DNA of 64,000 nt from Sphingobacteriales bacterium UTBCD1 (GCA_002066995.1 MWTC01000016.1:124001-188000), one strand, 5' to 3'. Shown: positions 16,036-28,219, numbered from the stretch's first letter. Numbers and translations are program-made. The notes: generated by a model from the letters alone, not told the origin.

Positions 16036-19000
16036 ATGGGAACTCTTGTATCTCCTTCCGGCGAATTGCAATCTACTCAGGGAAATGAAAAAATATTTTC
16101 TCCTTCAGAACCGGTCATCCAGGCAAGTATTATGGATGGGAATGAAGCTGCTTCTTACATCGCTTACAAGACCAGCGAGGTTTGTGCTATTTATCCTATT
16201 ACACCTTCCTCACCTATGGGTGAATGGGCAGATGAATGGAGCAGTAATGAAGTGAAAAATATTTTCGGGGAGATACCGAAAGTAATCGAAATGCAGAGTG
16301 AAGCAGGTGCTGCAGGGGCAATCCATGGCGCTTTGCAGGGTGGAGTCCTGGCCTCTACATTTACGAGTTCACAGGGATTATTGCTGATGATCCCGAATAT
16401 GTTCAAGATCGCAGGAGAGTTAACTCCGGCTGTTTTTCATATTGCTGCAAGAACGATTGCCACTCATGCCCTGTCCATTTTCGGTGATCACAGTGATGTA
16501 ATGGCGGCACGTTCTACCGGCTTTGCTCAATTGTTCGGAAGCAATCCGCAGGAAGCAATGGATATGGCTTTGATCGCAACGGCAAGTACTTTGAAATCAA
16601 GAATACCTTTTCTCAATATTTTTGACGGCTTCCGCACTTCACATGAATTGAACCAGGTAGAAGTGATCCCCGACACAGTGATCCGGCAAATGATCGATGA
16701 AGAAGATGTGAATCGCCATCGCCAGCGTTCTTTAAATCCCGAGCATCCTTTTGTAAGAGGTACTGCGCAAAACCCAGATGTGTTTTTCCAAAGTCGTGAA
16801 GCAATAAATCCTTACTACCTGCATACGCCGGGCATAGTGGAAACATCCATGAAGAAGTTTGAAAAACTGACCGGTCGTTCCTATAAATTATTTGATTATT
16901 ATGGCCATCCTCAGGCAGAGCATATCATTATCATTATGGGATCGGGAGCGGGACCGGTGCATGAAGTGACCGGTTACCTGAATGCAAATGGAGAAAAAGT
17001 TGGTTATGTCAACGTGCATCTTTACCGGCCTTTTTCCATTAAACATTTTATGGAAGCAATTCCGGTATCCGTAAGGGACATTGCAGTGCTGGACCGTTGT
17101 AAGGAACCCGGAGCTATCGGCGAACCCCTGTACATGGATGTGGTGAATGCCCTGCATCATGAATGGAAATATAAAATGCCTGAAGTGATTGGTGGCCGTT
17201 ACGGCCTGGCATCAAAAGAATTCAATGCTGCCATGGCAAAAGCCGTTTTCGATGAGCTGGCAAAACCAACTCCGAAAAATAATTTTACAATCGGCATAGA
17301 TGATGATGTCACTCATACAAGCCTTGAATATGATAAAAGTTTTTCTTTGGAGAAACAGCATCTTTTCCGTGGGCTGTTTTACGGTCTTGGCGCTGACGGA
17401 ACAGTCGGGGCCAATAAAAATACCATCAAGATCATAGGGGAGGTGACCGATTATCATGTACAGGGTTATTTTGTATACGATTCCAAAAAATCCGGATCGC
17501 TTACCGTTTCACATCTGCGTTTCAGCGATCAACCCATTCGTTCTGCTTATCTTATCAATACTGCCAATTTTATTGCCTGCCATCATTTTAGTTTTTTGAA
17601 AAAGTATGATGTCTTGAAAAATGCTGAAGAAGAGGCTGTATTCCTGCTGAACTCTCCTTATTCTGTTGAGAACACCTGGAAGCAGTTACCCCGAAAGATA
17701 CAGGAAGAGATACAGGAAAAGCATCTGAAGGTTTACATCATAAATGCAACAAAAGTGGCAAGAGATGCAGGAATGGGCTCCCGTATTAATTCTATTTTAC
17801 AGACTTGTTTCTTTGCTATTTCCAATGTAATGCCAAAAGATGAAGCGGTTCTCTATATCAAAAATGCGATCCGGAAAACGTATGGACGCAAAGGGGAAGA
17901 AGTGGTGCAAAAAAATTTCCTTGCTGTGGATATGACATTGGACAACCTGCACCGGCTTGATTATTCCGGTTATACAACAGGGAATACGGAAATTGAAGTT
18001 CCCGTATCTGCCGAGGCTCCGGAATTTGTCCAGAGTGTTCTCGGAAAAATTATTTCAGGAGAAGGGGATGAGTTGCCTGTTAGCGCTTTTCCTGTTGATG
18101 GCACTTACCCTTCCGGAACTACAAAATGGGAAAAAAGAAATATTGCTGATGAAGTGCCGGTCTGGGACCCGCAACTCTGCTCGCAATGCGGGAAATGTTA
18201 TTTCGTTTGCCCGCATGCTGCCATCCGTGTGAAGGTTTATGATAAAGAATTCCTGGATGATGCCCCGAAGGATTTCAAATATGTGGCTCCTGTGGGAAAA
18301 GAATTTTTCAAAGATAAAGAAGCTTATACATTGCAGGTGTCGGTAGAAGATTGCACCGGCTGTAAACTCTGTACAGAGGTTTGCCCGATGGAAAGCAAAG
18401 AACAACAGGGACATAAAGCAATTGATATGATGGATGTATTACCCTTGAAGGAAATTGAAAAAAAGAACTGGGATTTCTTTCTTTCGCTGCCGGATATAGA
18501 CCGCACGAGAGTAAATAAAGCATCTGTGAAAGGGTCGCAACTGCTGGAACCTCTCTTTGAATTCTCCGGCGCATGCAGCGGTTGTGGCGAAACTCCTTAT
18601 TTGAAATTACTGACACAACTATTCGGCGACCGGATGATCGTGGCAAATGCAACAGGATGTTCATCTATTTATGGGGCCAATCTGCCAACAACACCCTGGA
18701 CTACCAATTATGAGGGCTTAGGTCCAGCATGGGCCAACTCTTTGTTTGAAGATAATGCAGAATTCGGGTTGGGTATTAAACTGGCCACTGATAAGAAAAG
18801 AGAAATGGCAATCCGGTTATTGAAAGAATTGAGAGAAGAAGTGGGAACGGAATTAGCCGATGCAATAATTAATAATAATGAGACAAATGAAGCAGAGATC
18901 ATTCAGCAGCGCAGGAATGTGAATGACCTTAAAAGAAGATTGAAAGATATCCGGAGAGAAGATTCGTGGAGATTATTCCAGGTCGCAGGCTTCCTGGAAA

Positions 19001-19638
19001 AGAAGTCGGTATGGATCGTTGGTGGCGACGGGTGGGCTTATGACATCGGTTTTGGCGGACTGGATCATGTACTCAGTACCGGTGAGAATGTGAACATCCT
19101 GGTGATGGATACAGAAGTTTACAGCAATACAGGTGGGCAAAAATCCAAAGCATCTCCTTTGGGTGCCAGCGCTAAATTTGCTGCCAAGGGAAAGACTACC
19201 GGAAAAAAAGATCTTGCCATGCAGGCTATTGCGCACGGCAGCGCTTATGTGGCACAGATTGCCATGGGCGCAAATGATGTGCATGCGCTTAAAACAATTC
19301 TTGAAGCAGAAGCTTTTGAAGGTCCTTCTATCATTATTGCTTACAGTCATTGCATTGCACATGGATATGATATGGCATTTGGTGCAGAGCAACAGGACCT
19401 GGCGGTCAAGAGCGGGTACTGGCCCATATTCCGGTATAATCCCGGGAAAGAAAAAGGACAGCGCTTTTCACTGGATTGTAAACCACCCTCGGTGGCGCTG
19501 AATGAATTTTTATATAATGAAAACCGCTTTTCAACAATCAAAAACAATTTTCCGGATAAAGCATCTGAATTCCTTGAATTGGGAAATGAAGAAGTGCGCC
19601 GCCATTGGGAAAGAATTGACGCAATGAAGGCACTTTAA
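16036..19638 (+). CDS. nifJ: Pyruvate:ferredoxin (flavodoxin) oxidoreductase
   Basis: A 1200-residue single-chain PFOR, which converts pyruvate and CoA to acetyl-CoA, CO2 and reduced ferredoxin. Domain order is canonical. The N-terminal pyrimidine-binding domain carries YPITPSSPMGEWAD near 54. The ferredoxin-like domain has two 4Fe-4S motifs, C715/718/721/725 and C773/776/779/783. The C-terminal TPP domain has C847-x2-C850 for the proximal cluster and GDGWAYDIGFGGLDHV plus NTGGQ for thiamine diphosphate. The length matches full PFOR. The enzyme points to anaerobic or microaerobic energy metabolism and supplies reduced ferredoxin, relevant to the NADH-module-less complex I further along. Transcription ends at the strong hairpin at 19658. 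Confidence 0.97.
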   Translation: MGTLVSPSGELQSTQGNEKIFSPSEPVIQASIMDGNEAASYIAYKTSEVCAIYPITPSSPMGEWADEWSSNEVKNIFGEIPKVIEMQSEAGAAGAIHGALQGGVLASTFTSSQGLLLMIPNMFKIAGELTPAVFHIAARTIATHALSIFGDHSDVMAARSTGFAQLFGSNPQEAMDMALIATASTLKSRIPFLNIFDGFRTSHELNQVEVIPDTVIRQMIDEEDVNRHRQRSLNPEHPFVRGTAQNPDVFFQSREAINPYYLHTPGIVETSMKKFEKLTGRSYKLFDYYGHPQAEHIIIIMGSGAGPVHEVTGYLNANGEKVGYVNVHLYRPFSIKHFMEAIPVSVRDIAVLDRCKEPGAIGEPLYMDVVNALHHEWKYKMPEVIGGRYGLASKEFNAAMAKAVFDELAKPTPKNNFTIGIDDDVTHTSLEYDKSFSLEKQHLFRGLFYGLGADGTVGANKNTIKIIGEVTDYHVQGYFVYDSKKSGSLTVSHLRFSDQPIRSAYLINTANFIACHHFSFLKKYDVLKNAEEEAVFLLNSPYSVENTWKQLPRKIQEEIQEKHLKVYIINATKVARDAGMGSRINSILQTCFFAISNVMPKDEAVLYIKNAIRKTYGRKGEEVVQKNFLAVDMTLDNLHRLDYSGYTTGNTEIEVPVSAEAPEFVQSVLGKIISGEGDELPVSAFPVDGTYPSGTTKWEKRNIADEVPVWDPQLCSQCGKCYFVCPHAAIRVKVYDKEFLDDAPKDFKYVAPVGKEFFKDKEAYTLQVSVEDCTGCKLCTEVCPMESKEQQGHKAIDMMDVLPLKEIEKKNWDFFLSLPDIDRTRVNKASVKGSQLLEPLFEFSGACSGCGETPYLKLLTQLFGDRMIVANATGCSSIYGANLPTTPWTTNYEGLGPAWANSLFEDNAEFGLGIKLATDKKREMAIRLLKELREEVGTELADAIINNNETNEAEIIQQRRNVNDLKRRLKDIRREDSWRLFQVAGFLEKKSVWIVGGDGWAYDIGFGGLDHVLSTGENVNILVMDTEVYSNTGGQKSKASPLGASAKFAAKGKTTGKKDLAMQAIAHGSAYVAQIAMGANDVHALKTILEAEAFEGPSIIIAYSHCIAHGYDMAFGAEQQDLAVKSGYWPIFRYNPGKEKGQRFSLDCKPPSVALNEFLYNENRFSTIKNNFPDKASEFLELGNEEVRRHWERIDAMKAL

Positions 19639-19657
19639 CCATACGTTCAGTTTAAAA

Positions 19658-19685
19658 GAAGCCCCGGAATTTTTTCCGGGGCTTC
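19658..19685 (+). terminator. Intrinsic terminator after nifJ
   Basis: A perfect 12-base stem (GAAGCCCCGGAA / TTCCGGGGCTTC) with a TTTT loop, 20 bases after the nifJ stop codon, followed by a T-rich stretch (TATTTCTTTTTTG). It is the clearest terminator in the window. Confidence 0.85.
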
Positions 19686-19845
19686 GTATTTCTTTTTTGC
19701 ATCAGGCGATCTGAACGAGTAGAGAAAAATTTTTCATCGTAGAGATTATGTTTTTTTATTACATAATTTTTTAAAAACTTAAAGCCATCTTAATTAACCG
19801 GTAATAACCGGAAGATAACTTTTCAATGAAAAGAAAATTACCAGA

Positions 19846-20127
19846 TTGCACCGCAACGGCAAAAATTTTCGGATGATAAAGTTTGCCATGATGAAAAACC
19901 TGAAGGACATAAGATTTATAACGGTGAGTACCGTCAGCTTAAAAAATTCTCCTATGCAAACAACAATTCAAACAGTACCGGAAAAGGTCAGGGTTGGGAT
20001 CAGCAGGGATAAAAAGGAAGAAGATGTAAAAACTGAAGCAGAGGAAACAACACTGCCTTTTGAAAAATGGAATTTACCGCCACAGCCTGAGGATTATATT
20101 CAGTTTTTGCCTTATGATTTGTTGTAG
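19846..20127 (+). CDS. Possible small hypothetical protein
   Basis: An open frame of up to 93 codons in the 640-base gap between nifJ and the HAD gene. Several starts are possible; an ATG at 19954 would give 57 residues (MQTTIQTVPEKVRVGISRDK, then an acidic stretch and a Pro-rich end LPPQPEDYIQFLPYDLL). The C-terminal half reads like real protein, but no family, ribosome-binding site or promoter supports it. The rest of this gap holds the nifJ terminator and AT-rich sequence with no other signal. Confidence 0.3.
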   Translation: MHRNGKNFRMIKFAMMKNLKDIRFITVSTVSLKNSPMQTTIQTVPEKVRVGISRDKKEEDVKTEAEETTLPFEKWNLPPQPEDYIQFLPYDLL

Positions 20128-20282
20128 ACAAGTGTGATGGGGGTTAGCGCAGGATATTTTTGTGATGAGGTATTTGATTTTATCTGATGCCTCAGAGGCA
20201 TTGTTATTTTCAGAATGCAGTTTATAGAAATCCGGGTGATTGTTTTAAGATAAGAAATATTCATATTCCTGACAGGACGGAA

Positions 20283-20900
20283 TTACTTCAGCCCCATATC
20301 TTTCAGTTTTTCAGCAGTATTTTTTTCATTGGTATGAACGATCCCGTTGATCCCCATCCGGGAAGCTACTTGTACAAACATCGGGCGGTCTTCAATATAG
20401 ATCACCTGTTCAGGGAAAACCTGTGCTGTATCCAATGCAATTTTAAAAATATCCGTATCAGGCTTTCTGAAATGAACAAAACTGGACACAATAAAAAAAT
20501 CGGCCAGCTTTCCCAACTGATATTGTTTGATCCTGTATTCGGCCAGTTCTCTTCCCTCATTGCTAAGCACGGCGATCTTTAGCTTGTATTTCTTTTTCAA
20601 CTGCTTCAGCAATTCCAATGTACCCGGTAACGGTTGTGATTGCTTATACATGAATTGGCGGAACTGAAGGGTGCTGAACGACCTTTTCTTATAAAATACC
20701 ACTCTTCTCAGGTATTCGTCCAGGGTGATCTTTCCAATTTCATACGTTCCGAATGTAAGATGATGACGATCCTCCGTTTCTTCCGGATCAAGTTTGAAAA
20801 GCTCAACGGCTTTCTTACGGCCGGTGTGATCCCATCCGTTAGTTAATAACACACCGCCAATATCAGTGAAAATTGTATTTATTGGAATTTTTACTGCCAT
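20283..20900 (-). CDS. HAD superfamily hydrolase (YihX-like, subclass IA)
   Basis: A 205-residue haloacid dehalogenase-like phosphatase. Motif I is F-T-D13-I-G15-G-V-L: the nucleophile aspartate is present, and glycine replaces the usual second aspartate, as in YihX-type sugar-phosphate phosphatases. Motif II is AVLSNEGRE, motif III is the lysine in HFRKPDTDIF, and motif IV is VIYIEDRPMFVQVA. A small helical cap lies at about 20-85. The substrate is unknown. It is monocistronic on the minus strand. Confidence 0.88.
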   Translation of the reverse strand: MAVKIPINTIFTDIGGVLLTNGWDHTGRKKAVELFKLDPEETEDRHHLTFGTYEIGKITLDEYLRRVVFYKKRSFSTLQFRQFMYKQSQPLPGTLELLKQLKKKYKLKIAVLSNEGRELAEYRIKQYQLGKLADFFIVSSFVHFRKPDTDIFKIALDTAQVFPEQVIYIEDRPMFVQVASRMGINGIVHTNEKNTAEKLKDMGLK

Positions 20901-21078
20901 TTTATAATATCAGTTAAAGATTAAAGTTAAATGAAACCTCCAAGGTTTTTCTGAAACATCAAGTTGGCACGGGGCCGGCCTCTTCCTGAATGCAGAAATG
21001 CCGGCCTGTTAACTACAAACAAAAAGTAAGTATGGAAGTTTAGTGTTTTCTTTAATTTTTTTAGCGGAGTATTGATCT

Positions 21079-21086
21079 TATTTTTG
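21079..21086 (+). promoter_or_regulatory. -7 promoter box of the START-like gene
   Basis: TATTTTTG matches TAnnTTTG and ends five bases before the ATG at 21092, which would give a leaderless transcript. No -33 element was recognised. Confidence 0.35.
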
Positions 21087-21091
21087 GCAAT

Positions 21092-21703
21092 ATGCTTTTA
21101 ATAAGATCCTTATTCTTATTTCTTTTAAATGCCGGCCTATGGCATCATTGTCATGGGCAGTATCGCTGGAAGCAGGTCAAAGATAAAGATGGAATCAGGG
21201 TTTTTCTTTCTGAAGTTGAAGGAAAGAGTTACAAAGCTGTTCGTGTTGAATGCACCTTTCCCGGGACTTATCAAAAACTATTTTCACTTCTCGATGACAT
21301 CCCCAACAATAAAGACTGGGTGTATAATCTGAAAAACAGCAGGATACTGAAACAGATTACTTCACAGGAATACTGGATCCATTCCGAGACACATCTTCCA
21401 TGGCCAATGAGCAACCGTGATGCTGTGATCCATGTTCGTATGCGGACGGACAGCCTGCCTTATTTTTTTATCAGGACCGGAACCGGTGAGCCGAAATTTA
21501 TTCCCGAAAATTCAGGATTGGTAAGAGTGCCCCATTATTACGCTCACTGGAAAGTGACCATGCCGTCTGCACAGACGCTTCATATTGACTATATCGTTGA
21601 AGCAGATCCGGGCGGCAGCATACCGGCATGGTTATCCAATATGTTTGTGGACAAAGGCCCTTATGAGACTTTTAAAAAGCTGAAAGATCTTTTGCAAAAG
21701 TGA
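21092..21703 (+). CDS. START/SRPBCC-fold lipid-binding domain protein, exported
   Basis: A 203-residue protein with an N-terminal signal sequence (hydrophobic 2-17) and a single START-type domain: WKQVKDKDGIRVFLSEVEG, then FSLLDDIPNNKDWVYNLKNS, HLPWPMSNRDAVIHVRMRTD and a C-terminal helix (GPYETFKKLKDLLQK). START domains bind lipids or other hydrophobic ligands in a deep pocket; the ligand here is unknown. Export suggests a periplasmic role. It converges on the tyrosine phenol-lyase-like gene, with only three bases between the stop codons. Confidence 0.85.
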   Translation: MLLIRSLFLFLLNAGLWHHCHGQYRWKQVKDKDGIRVFLSEVEGKSYKAVRVECTFPGTYQKLFSLLDDIPNNKDWVYNLKNSRILKQITSQEYWIHSETHLPWPMSNRDAVIHVRMRTDSLPYFFIRTGTGEPKFIPENSGLVRVPHYYAHWKVTMPSAQTLHIDYIVEADPGGSIPAWLSNMFVDKGPYETFKKLKDLLQK

Positions 21704-21706
21704 TCA

Positions 21707-24525
<2,819 letters not shown>

Positions 24526-24619
24526 GTATAAATTTATTTTTTGCCGTTACAGGCCTGTTTTGAAAAAATGGAAGTTGAAATATTTCAGGAAATAGTATTA
24601 GAAAAAGCAGAATAATATA

Positions 24620-24670
24620 TCAGCCGGGCTTGCGAATAATATTTTTCCAGACGATCATGAACTGTGGCAT
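24620..24670 (-). CDS. Candidate leader peptide ORF upstream of tnaA (TnaC-like?)
   Basis: A 16-codon ORF, MPQFMIVWKNIIRKPG, starting five bases after a TAnnTTTG promoter box and ending 94 bases before the tnaA ATG. It has one Trp (codon 8) in a W-x-N-I context and a Pro next to the end. E. coli TnaC also has a single key Trp in W-F-N-I and ends in Pro, but the conserved D-x-K-I-x-D-H segment between them is missing and the spacing is shorter. The stretch that follows is pyrimidine-rich and poor in G. A Trp codon in a random 16-codon frame is not rare, so this is a hypothesis. Confidence 0.35.
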   Translation of the reverse strand: MPQFMIVWKNIIRKPG

Positions 24671-24675
24671 ACGAA

Positions 24676-24683
24676 CAAAGATA
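24676..24683 (-). promoter_or_regulatory. -7 promoter box of the tnaA-tpl unit
   Basis: TATCTTTG on the minus strand matches TAnnTTTG. It lies about 150 bases upstream of tnaA and five bases upstream of the candidate leader ORF. No clear -33 TTTG was found. Confidence 0.4.
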
Positions 24684-24820
24684 GGAGAGGTTACGTAATT
24701 TCCGTAAATGATTTTGATCAGGCAAGGGGCACATTCTAAAACCACCGGCAAGTTTCAAACCCTTCTCTCAAATTTTTTTACCGGTTTTAAAAATTGGTGA
24801 GAACAAATAAAAGCAATGCG

Positions 24821-25198
24821 TCACTCTTTTTCAAAATAGGGAATCTCATCATTACTTACGGAATCCTTTTGCTGCCAATAGGCTGCGGTAACAATATGGC
24901 CGTCTTTGGTGCGAAGCATTCTTCCGAAAATGGCATTGGTGGGGTTGAATTTAAGATCCGTGACACCAATAGTAAATGTGGATGGAGCGGGAGCAGGCTG
25001 AGATATTGTTTCTCCCTCTTTAGGGGCAGCTGGAGCCGCTGCTTTCGGCGCAGGCGACGGAACTACAACCACAGTGTAACGGTTGAATTCCAAGAGTTGT
25101 TTCAGGAATTCCACCCGTTCTGCCGAAACATTCTTTTCCACGATGGAACATTTTATTCCGTCCAGGTCGTCAAATTCATGATTTTTATTAATAGCCAT
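24821..25198 (-). CDS. Small conserved-looking protein at the end of the nuo cluster, unknown function
   Basis: A 125-residue soluble protein with no signal peptide. An N-terminal domain (about 1-48, INKNHEFDDLDGIKCSIVEK and a helix) is joined by an Ala/Pro-rich linker (about 49-73) to a C-terminal part (about 74-125, with FTIGVTDLKFNPTNAIFGRM). It starts 56 bases after nuoN on the same strand and is likely co-transcribed with complex I. The bipartite shape suggests a linker-tethered accessory protein, but no family is recognised and no role is assigned. Confidence 0.7.
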   Translation of the reverse strand: MAINKNHEFDDLDGIKCSIVEKNVSAERVEFLKQLLEFNRYTVVVVPSPAPKAAAPAAPKEGETISQPAPAPSTFTIGVTDLKFNPTNAIFGRMLRTKDGHIVTAAYWQQKDSVSNDEIPYFEKE

Positions 25199-25254
25199 TT
25201 CAGATTAGAAATTCAAAATTTAAAAGTCAGAAAACAACAAAGCCGCTAGGTTTT

Positions 25255-26682
25255 TTATTTAACCAGCGAATAAATATATTCATATATTCCTCCTGCAAAC
25301 CCGATAAGCAATACTCCGCCGATACAGATAATAAATGAAATATTCGGCAATAAGCTTGCTTTTACTTTATCAATCGGGTGATCATTTCCATCCATAAACA
25401 TTGCCCTGATGATGCGTAAATAATAATACAGGGAGATCACCATATTCAATGCCGCAACAGTAATGAGTAAATAGTTTACCTGTTCGCCGGAAATATGAGA
25501 AGTACCGGCGCCAGCCAACAGCAAAAAGAATTTTCCGAAAAAACCGGCTGTAGGCGGAATGCCAGCCAGCGAAAACAAAGAGATGGCCAGTATCCAGCTT
25601 AACGCCCGGTTGTTTTTATAAAAACTTTTATAGTCATCAATATTTTCTCTGGCAGTCACAGCGCTCACCAGCGACACGACGCCAAATGCACCCAGGTTAG
25701 AGAATACATAAATCAGTACAAAGTAGATCACTGAAGCACTTCCTTCAGGCGATTGGCCGGTGATGCCGATCAGGATGAAACCTACCTGTGAAATGGACGA
25801 AAAAGCAAGAAATCGTTTCATGTTCTGCTGGCGCAGGGCAAAAAGATTCCCGATGGTCATTGTAATAACTGAAATGATGAAAAGAAGGTTATACCACACA
25901 CCGGCAATGTTTTGAAATGCCTGGTATAATACTGAAACAAAAACAAAAAGTATTGCTCCTTTAGACACTACGGAAAGATATGAGGTGACGGCCACCGGTG
26001 AGCCTTCATACACATCGGCAGTCCAAAGGTGAAACGGGATTGCAGAAAATTTAAATCCGAATCCTGCTACAAACATCACGAAGGATAATATTTGTAAAGG
26101 ACTGCCGCTTAGCTGTTGTGACAGCTCATGATAATTCAACGTGCCTGTGGTGCCATAAAGCATCGAGATGCCGAATAACAATAACCCCGAGGAAAAAGCG
26201 GAGGATATGATCAGTTTCATTGCTGCTTCAGAAGAAATTTTCTTATCCAGGTCAAAATTTGCCAGTGCTGCAAGCGGGATCGTGGAAAGCTCTAAACCGA
26301 GGTAAAACATCAGCAGGTTATTACTCGAAAGCATAAAAAACATTCCCAGCAGGGTAGCAAGCAGCAGCATGTAAAACTCAGGAATATGTTTATGAGTCTT
26401 CAGCCATTGAAATGATTGTAATGAAATGATCAGTGTACCAAGGTTAAGAATATTTTTTTCCAGGGACAGCAGTTTGCTGGTATGAAACATATCCCCGAAT
26501 AAAGTACCTTCTGCATTGTAGAGAAAACCTGAAATAAAATTGAGGAGTAAAAGTATATTGATGAAATGAAGCAAGGGCACGGTTTCCCGCTCTTTTTTGC
26601 CCAGTTTGAGAAATAAAAGAATGAACAGGATGATGGTGACCATCAATTCTGCTTTCATCAGTTGTAGATATTCATTCCACAT
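25255..26682 (-). CDS. nuoN: NADH-quinone oxidoreductase subunit N
   Basis: A 475-residue polytopic membrane protein, one of the three antiporter-like proton-pumping subunits of complex I. The core proton_antipo_M region has LGLELSTIPLAAL, FKFSAIPFHLWTADVYEGSP with the transport-linked lysine, and LFSLAGIPPTAGFFGKFFLL. It is the last nuo gene of the minus-strand operon and begins 10 bases after nuoM ends. Confidence 0.97.
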   Translation of the reverse strand: MWNEYLQLMKAELMVTIILFILLFLKLGKKERETVPLLHFINILLLLNFISGFLYNAEGTLFGDMFHTSKLLSLEKNILNLGTLIISLQSFQWLKTHKHIPEFYMLLLATLLGMFFMLSSNNLLMFYLGLELSTIPLAALANFDLDKKISSEAAMKLIISSAFSSGLLLFGISMLYGTTGTLNYHELSQQLSGSPLQILSFVMFVAGFGFKFSAIPFHLWTADVYEGSPVAVTSYLSVVSKGAILFVFVSVLYQAFQNIAGVWYNLLFIISVITMTIGNLFALRQQNMKRFLAFSSISQVGFILIGITGQSPEGSASVIYFVLIYVFSNLGAFGVVSLVSAVTARENIDDYKSFYKNNRALSWILAISLFSLAGIPPTAGFFGKFFLLLAGAGTSHISGEQVNYLLITVAALNMVISLYYYLRIIRAMFMDGNDHPIDKVKASLLPNISFIICIGGVLLIGFAGGIYEYIYSLVK

Positions 26683-26692
26683 AATTCAATGT

Positions 26693-28219
26693 TCATTTTG
26701 CGATCACCACGTTAGTGATATTTTTCATGATGGCGTCAGCTCCCGGCCCGACCAGCCGGTCTAACCAAAACGGGGCAATACCGATAGCTATAATACCGAT
26801 CGTCAACAAACCCGCAGCTAATTTTTCATTCCAGTCCGCATCATGAAGCAGGCTGAACTCTTTTGAAGCAAGCGGGCCCATGATGGCTTTTCCTACTGCC
26901 CTCAATATATAAACGGCGGTCACGACGATCGAAGCGCAGGCTATAATGGTAGTGATTTTATAAAATGCACCCGAGTGCTCCCATGATCCCATAAAGATGG
27001 TGACTTCTGCTACAAAACCGCTGAGACCCGGTAATCCTAAAGAACATAATGCAACGATCACAAAGACGGTGGAAATGAATGGCATTACTTTCAGCAGCCC
27101 TCCCAACCGGGCCATTTGCCGGGTATGCGTACGGTCATAGATCATCCCGATGCAGGCAAAGAAAAGTGCAGTCATCAAACCGTGTGATACCATTTGCATT
27201 ACAGCCCCGGTGATCGCTGTTTTTGTAAGCATACCGATCCCCAATAAGACAAAACCGCAATGGCTGACCGATGAATAGGCATTGATATATTTCAGGTCGG
27301 TTTGCATCATTGTGGCAAAAGCGCCATATAATATGGCGATGCAGGATAAGACAATGATGATCCAGGAATATTGTTGTGCAGCATCGGGCATTAAGTAAGT
27401 GGCCACACGAAGGCAGCCATATCCTCCAAGTTTCATTGAAATACCTGCAAGAAACATTGAAGCTGCCGTGGGTGCAGAGGAATGACCGTCCGGCACCCAT
27501 GTATGAAAGGGAAACAAAGCCCCAAAAATTCCAAAACCGATAAATACAAAAGGGAAAAATAATTTTTGAACGGCAACAGGAATGTGCATCTGTGCTATCT
27601 GTAAAATATCGAAGGTATGGGAACCGTCACCCGTATGAGTATTAAAAAATAGCCCGGCAAGCCCGACAAATACCAATGCCGATCCGCCCATCAGCATCAA
27701 CGCAAGTTTCATGGCGCTATATTCTTTTTTACCGCTGCCCCATATCCCGATCAGCAGGTATTTTGGTATCACGGCCAATTCGAGGAAAAAGAAAAGAGTA
27801 AATAGATCGAGCGAAATAAAAAATCCGTAAGCGCCCACTCCCAGGAACAACAGGAGAAAGAAAAATTCTTTACTCTGCTTTTCACCTTCCGTGGTATGGG
27901 CGGGCATCTTCCAGGATACCAGCACGCCGGTTAATACGATGAATGCGGTCAGTAAGATCATGGCTACCGAGATCCCATCCACCCCGATATGATAATTTAT
28001 ATGTAAGGGAGCATACCATACGTAATTGTATTCAAAAAGAAATGCGTCATTATTTCCTGATGAGCGTTCCTGCCAGTACCCGTACAATAAAACGAAGCTG
28101 AGGATCAATTGTATCACTGCCCCGGTAAAAGAAACAATTCTTACCTGTTTCAGTCCTTTGCAGAAAAGAACAGCTGCTGCCGTCAGTAATGGTATCAATA
28201 AAACCAGGTTCAGATTCAT
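26693..28219 (-). CDS. nuoM: NADH-quinone oxidoreductase subunit M
   Basis: A 508-residue antiporter-like subunit of complex I with about 14 membrane segments. Signatures are FLELAVIPKYLLIGIWG (with the conserved glutamate), FHTWVPDGHSSAPTAASMFL (with the channel histidine and aspartate) and SLGLPGLSGFVAEVTIF. It lies between nuoL (21-base gap) and nuoN. Confidence 0.98.
   Translation of the reverse strand: MNLNLVLLIPLLTAAAVLFCKGLKQVRIVSFTGAVIQLILSFVLLYGYWQERSSGNNDAFLFEYNYVWYAPLHINYHIGVDGISVAMILLTAFIVLTGVLVSWKMPAHTTEGEKQSKEFFFLLLFLGVGAYGFFISLDLFTLFFFLELAVIPKYLLIGIWGSGKKEYSAMKLALMLMGGSALVFVGLAGLFFNTHTGDGSHTFDILQIAQMHIPVAVQKLFFPFVFIGFGIFGALFPFHTWVPDGHSSAPTAASMFLAGISMKLGGYGCLRVATYLMPDAAQQYSWIIIVLSCIAILYGAFATMMQTDLKYINAYSSVSHCGFVLLGIGMLTKTAITGAVMQMVSHGLMTALFFACIGMIYDRTHTRQMARLGGLLKVMPFISTVFVIVALCSLGLPGLSGFVAEVTIFMGSWEHSGAFYKITTIIACASIVVTAVYILRAVGKAIMGPLASKEFSLLHDADWNEKLAAGLLTIGIIAIGIAPFWLDRLVGPGADAIMKNITNVVIAK

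Noticed and set aside
20187-20201. Small hairpin ATGCC/GGCAT followed by T-rich sequence
   Set aside because: A five-base stem is too weak to call a terminator.
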